DNA from: Actinomycetes bacterium
GTDB taxonomy: Bacteria > Actinomycetota > Acidimicrobiia > Acidimicrobiales > RAAP-2
Direction of reading: 5' to 3'
Length of the DNA: 6,430 nt
Assembly: GCA_021805305.1 (NCBI GenBank)
Contig: JAJZFO010000306.1
Coordinates: 453-6,882, forward strand
Shown here piece after piece: positions 4,790 through 6,430 of the stretch (position 1 is its first letter; the number at the start of each line of letters is the position of its first letter). The translations under genes and the position numbers were made by a program. The notes beneath the pieces were generated by a model. That model was not told the origin of the DNA. It ran no database searches and saw only the letters and a list, made by a program, of their open reading frames with translations.

Positions 4790-5980
4790 AACCTGCGCCC
4801 GTCCTCCTCAACACGAGTTCGCGACATGGTACGACGTGCGCGAGGGCGCCTCGCCGGTCGCACGATGGCGGTGATTCTCGTCACGAGTGGCCTCTTCGCC
4901 GCCGGCGCGGTGGGCTCGGCCGCCGCACCTCGTGTCAATGTCCCCGCGTCGTTGGGGGTCGCGGTGGTCAACGGTCATCGGTTCGGCATCACGACCCCGA
5001 TCCACGTGTTGCGGTTCAACCAGAGTGACTACAAGATCGTGATCGACGTGGCCCGTCACGCCGTGGACAACGGCGTGCAGACGCCGAGTTCGATGTGTCG
5101 CACGACGCGCGGGTGCGTCGCCGCCGTCAACGGCGACTTCTTCGCCATGACCCCACCAGGGACCCCCGACCCCGCCGATGCGGTCGGCGGGGTCATCCGC
5201 GATTGCGTCATCTTGCATACGCCCCAGATCTCGCATCAGCAGGTGGACCTCAACGCCCACACCGTGAGTCAAGGTCTCGGGTGGAGCTCGGTGGTCGACG
5301 CCAACGGCGTGAACGTGCCCATCGACGCCATCAACCAGGAATTGCCGCTCTCGTACTCCCAGGTCCACCTGGCCCTCGGAGGGACGCTGCTCTACACCCC
5401 CGCGTACGCGTTGAAGGTCCCCGCGTCGAAAGGGCGTGTGACGTACTACTTCGCTCACGTCGGTGGATCCACACCTCCCACGAGAATCAACACCACCGCG
5501 CGCCTCGAGTTGGTGGCGACGACGACGGCGTCCTTCAAAGTCGCGCCCGGGCATGTCGCCATCTCGGCACCGCGTTCGACCGCGCTGTCCGCCCTCGCGA
5601 TTCGCAGCTTCGCCACGATGACCACCGTCTCGGACGCGGGGTGCGACAACATCGGGGGTCATCCGATCCTCCTCGACCACGGAGTCGTCGCGCCAATCGA
5701 CCCCGCCGACACGTTTCTGATGAGGCCCTACGCGCGCACCGCTCTGGGTTGGACGGCCTCAGGGACCACCGTGGTCTTGACCGTCGACGGGAGGGACGGT
5801 GTCACCGGGGCCACTGCACACCAACTCGATGCACTCCTTGAGTCCCTGCACGTGGTGACCGCGATCGCCCTCGATGGCGGGAACTCCACGACTCTCTACG
5901 CGCACGGTCGAGTGCTCAATCACCCCTCCCACGGGAAAGAGCGACCGGTGGGGACCGGGCTGCTGGTTGTTAGGAAGTGA
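4787..5980 (+). CDS. Exported phosphodiester glycosidase-like protein (NAGPA/DUF2233 domain)
   Basis: 397 residues if read from GTG 4787. The N-terminus has Arg-rich residues 10-25 and a hydrophobic segment at about 27-47 ending in SAAA, a signal peptide or membrane anchor. ATG codons at 4826 (residue 14) and 4865 (residue 27) are alternative starts, but neither has a good ribosome site. The catalytic domain covers about 55-396. Motifs typical of the family are AAVNGDFF (112-119), GGHPILL (290-296), RTALGW (317-322), TVDGR (332-336), IALDGGNSTTL (360-370) and RPVGTGLLV (386-394). The family includes the mammalian uncovering enzyme, which removes GlcNAc from a phosphodiester; bacterial members are thought to act on surface glycans, but the substrate here is unknown. 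C104 and C110 may form a disulfide. The gene follows the cytochrome-like gene by 208 nt and probably has its own promoter. Length is close to that of single-domain members. Confidence 0.88.
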   Translation: MNLRPSSSTRVRDMVRRARGRLAGRTMAVILVTSGLFAAGAVGSAAAPRVNVPASLGVAVVNGHRFGITTPIHVLRFNQSDYKIVIDVARHAVDNGVQTPSSMCRTTRGCVAAVNGDFFAMTPPGTPDPADAVGGVIRDCVILHTPQISHQQVDLNAHTVSQGLGWSSVVDANGVNVPIDAINQELPLSYSQVHLALGGTLLYTPAYALKVPASKGRVTYYFAHVGGSTPPTRINTTARLELVATTTASFKVAPGHVAISAPRSTALSALAIRSFATMTTVSDAGCDNIGGHPILLDHGVVAPIDPADTFLMRPYARTALGWTASGTTVVLTVDGRDGVTGATAHQLDALLESLHVVTAIALDGGNSTTLYAHGRVLNHPSHGKERPVGTGLLVVRK

Positions 5981-6384
5981 CGAGGCGTCTTCGATCCTTG
6001 GAGCTGCCGACACCCCCAAGAGTTGGTCGCGACTCCCGCACCTATCGATTCTTCTCGGGGTCAGGTGCCCCAACGCCCTGCGATGGAGTCCCCTTCTCGT
6101 CACGAGTCGAGCCGAGGGACTTGGTGCGTCTAGGCTCCGGCGACGTAGCGGTCACTGGTGGGATCGCCGACTTCTCGAGCGCAAAACTGTGAGAGTCGTC
6201 CGCGCGTCCATAAGGACTTGAGGTCGTCGGCTCGATCAGGCGATGAGTGACGTACCGCGCCTCTCGCGCGAAGGTGGATCCATTTATAACGTCTCATGAT
6301 CTCTCCGACTCGCGATCGTTGCGGCGGTCGGGCTCCACGAGTGTGAACGTTCTGAGTCTTCTGATGGGTACTGGTGGGATCTAG
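5981..6384. other. 404-bp stretch without a convincing gene
   Basis: Short open frames exist, including one of 71 codons beginning at a GTG that overlaps the glycosidase stop, but none has a Shine-Dalgarno plus a recognisable protein. A weak bulged hairpin lies at the glycosidase stop (about 5972-5992), and GGGG-N7-CCCC lies near 6057. An AT-rich spot with TTTATAAC (6283-6290) stands out from the GC-rich surroundings but has no -35 on either strand. No clear terminator for the glycosidase gene is seen. Confidence 0.6.
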
Positions 6385-6430
6385 TGGGCCGCCTGGGTCT
6401 CGATCCCAGCACCTTGAGATGAAAAGGCTC
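6385..6430 (-). tRNA. 3' half of a tRNA-Lys(UUU)-like sequence, partial and degenerate
   Basis: Read on the minus strand from the right edge, the order is a partial anticodon stem GAG..CTC, a 7-nt loop CTTTTCA with U33 and anticodon UUU, a 5-nt variable loop AGGTG, a perfect T-stem CTGGG/CCCAG around ATCGAGA (6393-6409), then GCGGCCC as the 3' acceptor strand (6386-6392) and discriminator A (6385). These lengths are exactly canonical for positions 28-73. Departures: A54 instead of T54, C37 instead of a purine, a C31-T39 mismatch, and CTA rather than CCA after the discriminator. The 5' half lies outside the window. It may be a decayed tRNA-Lys, a variant tRNA, or the 3'-half copy left at an integration site. 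It points toward the glycosidase gene. Confidence 0.55.

Noticed and set aside
3939..4790. Plus-strand open frame of 283 codons across the cytochrome-like gene
   Set aside because: Arg/Pro-rich, crosses the intergenic region, and competes with a frame having four clean membrane helices and two H-x13-H pairs.
5977..6192. 71-codon frame whose GTG overlaps the glycosidase stop
   Set aside because: The overlap is suggestive of translational coupling, but there is no Shine-Dalgarno and no recognisable protein features; best treated as chance.
6283..6290. TTTATAAC as a promoter -10
   Set aside because: No acceptable -35 at 16-19 bp on either strand and no gene that it would serve.
6419..6430. ATG AAA AGG CTC as the start of a new gene at the right edge
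   Set aside because: No ribosome binding site precedes it, and the same bases are explained by the anticodon arm of the tRNA-Lys-like sequence on the other strand.

Overview
The window is GC-rich throughout and its codons favour G or C at the third position. The secreted proteins are rich in Ala, Gly, Thr, Ser and Val, and the first gene is an MMPL-type transporter of actinobacterial style. This suggests a high-GC Actinomycetota, perhaps a free-living Acidimicrobiia-like lineage; the lineage is inference from style only. No phage, CRISPR or insertion-sequence gene is visible.

Layout, left to right. (1) 1-609 (+): the C-terminal third or so of an MMPL/RND membrane transporter, cut by the window edge. 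(2) 610-646: a perfect 12-bp GC-rich hairpin between convergent genes, most likely a shared terminator. (3) 656-3742 (-): three consecutive genes for exported proteins, read in the order 195 aa (3742-3155), 214 aa (3132-2488), 561 aa (2341-656). The first two are 22 nt apart and almost certainly cotranscribed. The third is separated by 146 nt holding a 16-bp hairpin. The 561-aa protein is built from two copies of one module (GG-[LW]-H ... YDN-x-Y-x-G ... G-V-G-T-H). None of the three can be assigned a function. (4) 3743-4083: a divergent control region with two separate sets of 11-bp direct repeats. (5) 4084-4578 (+): a 164-aa four-helix membrane protein with two H-x13-H pairs, the pattern of a di-haem cytochrome b core. 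(6) 4579-4786: a repeat-rich spacer that shares a 19/21-nt element with the region upstream of the cytochrome gene. (7) 4787-5980 (+): an exported NAGPA/DUF2233-type phosphodiester glycosidase, possibly translated from a leaderless GTG. (8) 5981-6384: no convincing gene. (9) 6385-6430 (-): the 3' half of a tRNA-Lys(UUU)-like sequence with several departures from consensus, truncated by the window edge.

How they may work together. Every protein-coding gene here acts in or beyond the cytoplasmic membrane. The shared divergent control region between the exported-protein cluster and the small cytochrome b allows, but does not prove, a common role at the cell surface. The element shared upstream of the cytochrome and the glycosidase suggests those two may share a regulator. 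The most unusual part of the window is this combination: a minimal di-haem membrane cytochrome opposite a cluster of uncharacterised secreted beta-rich proteins.
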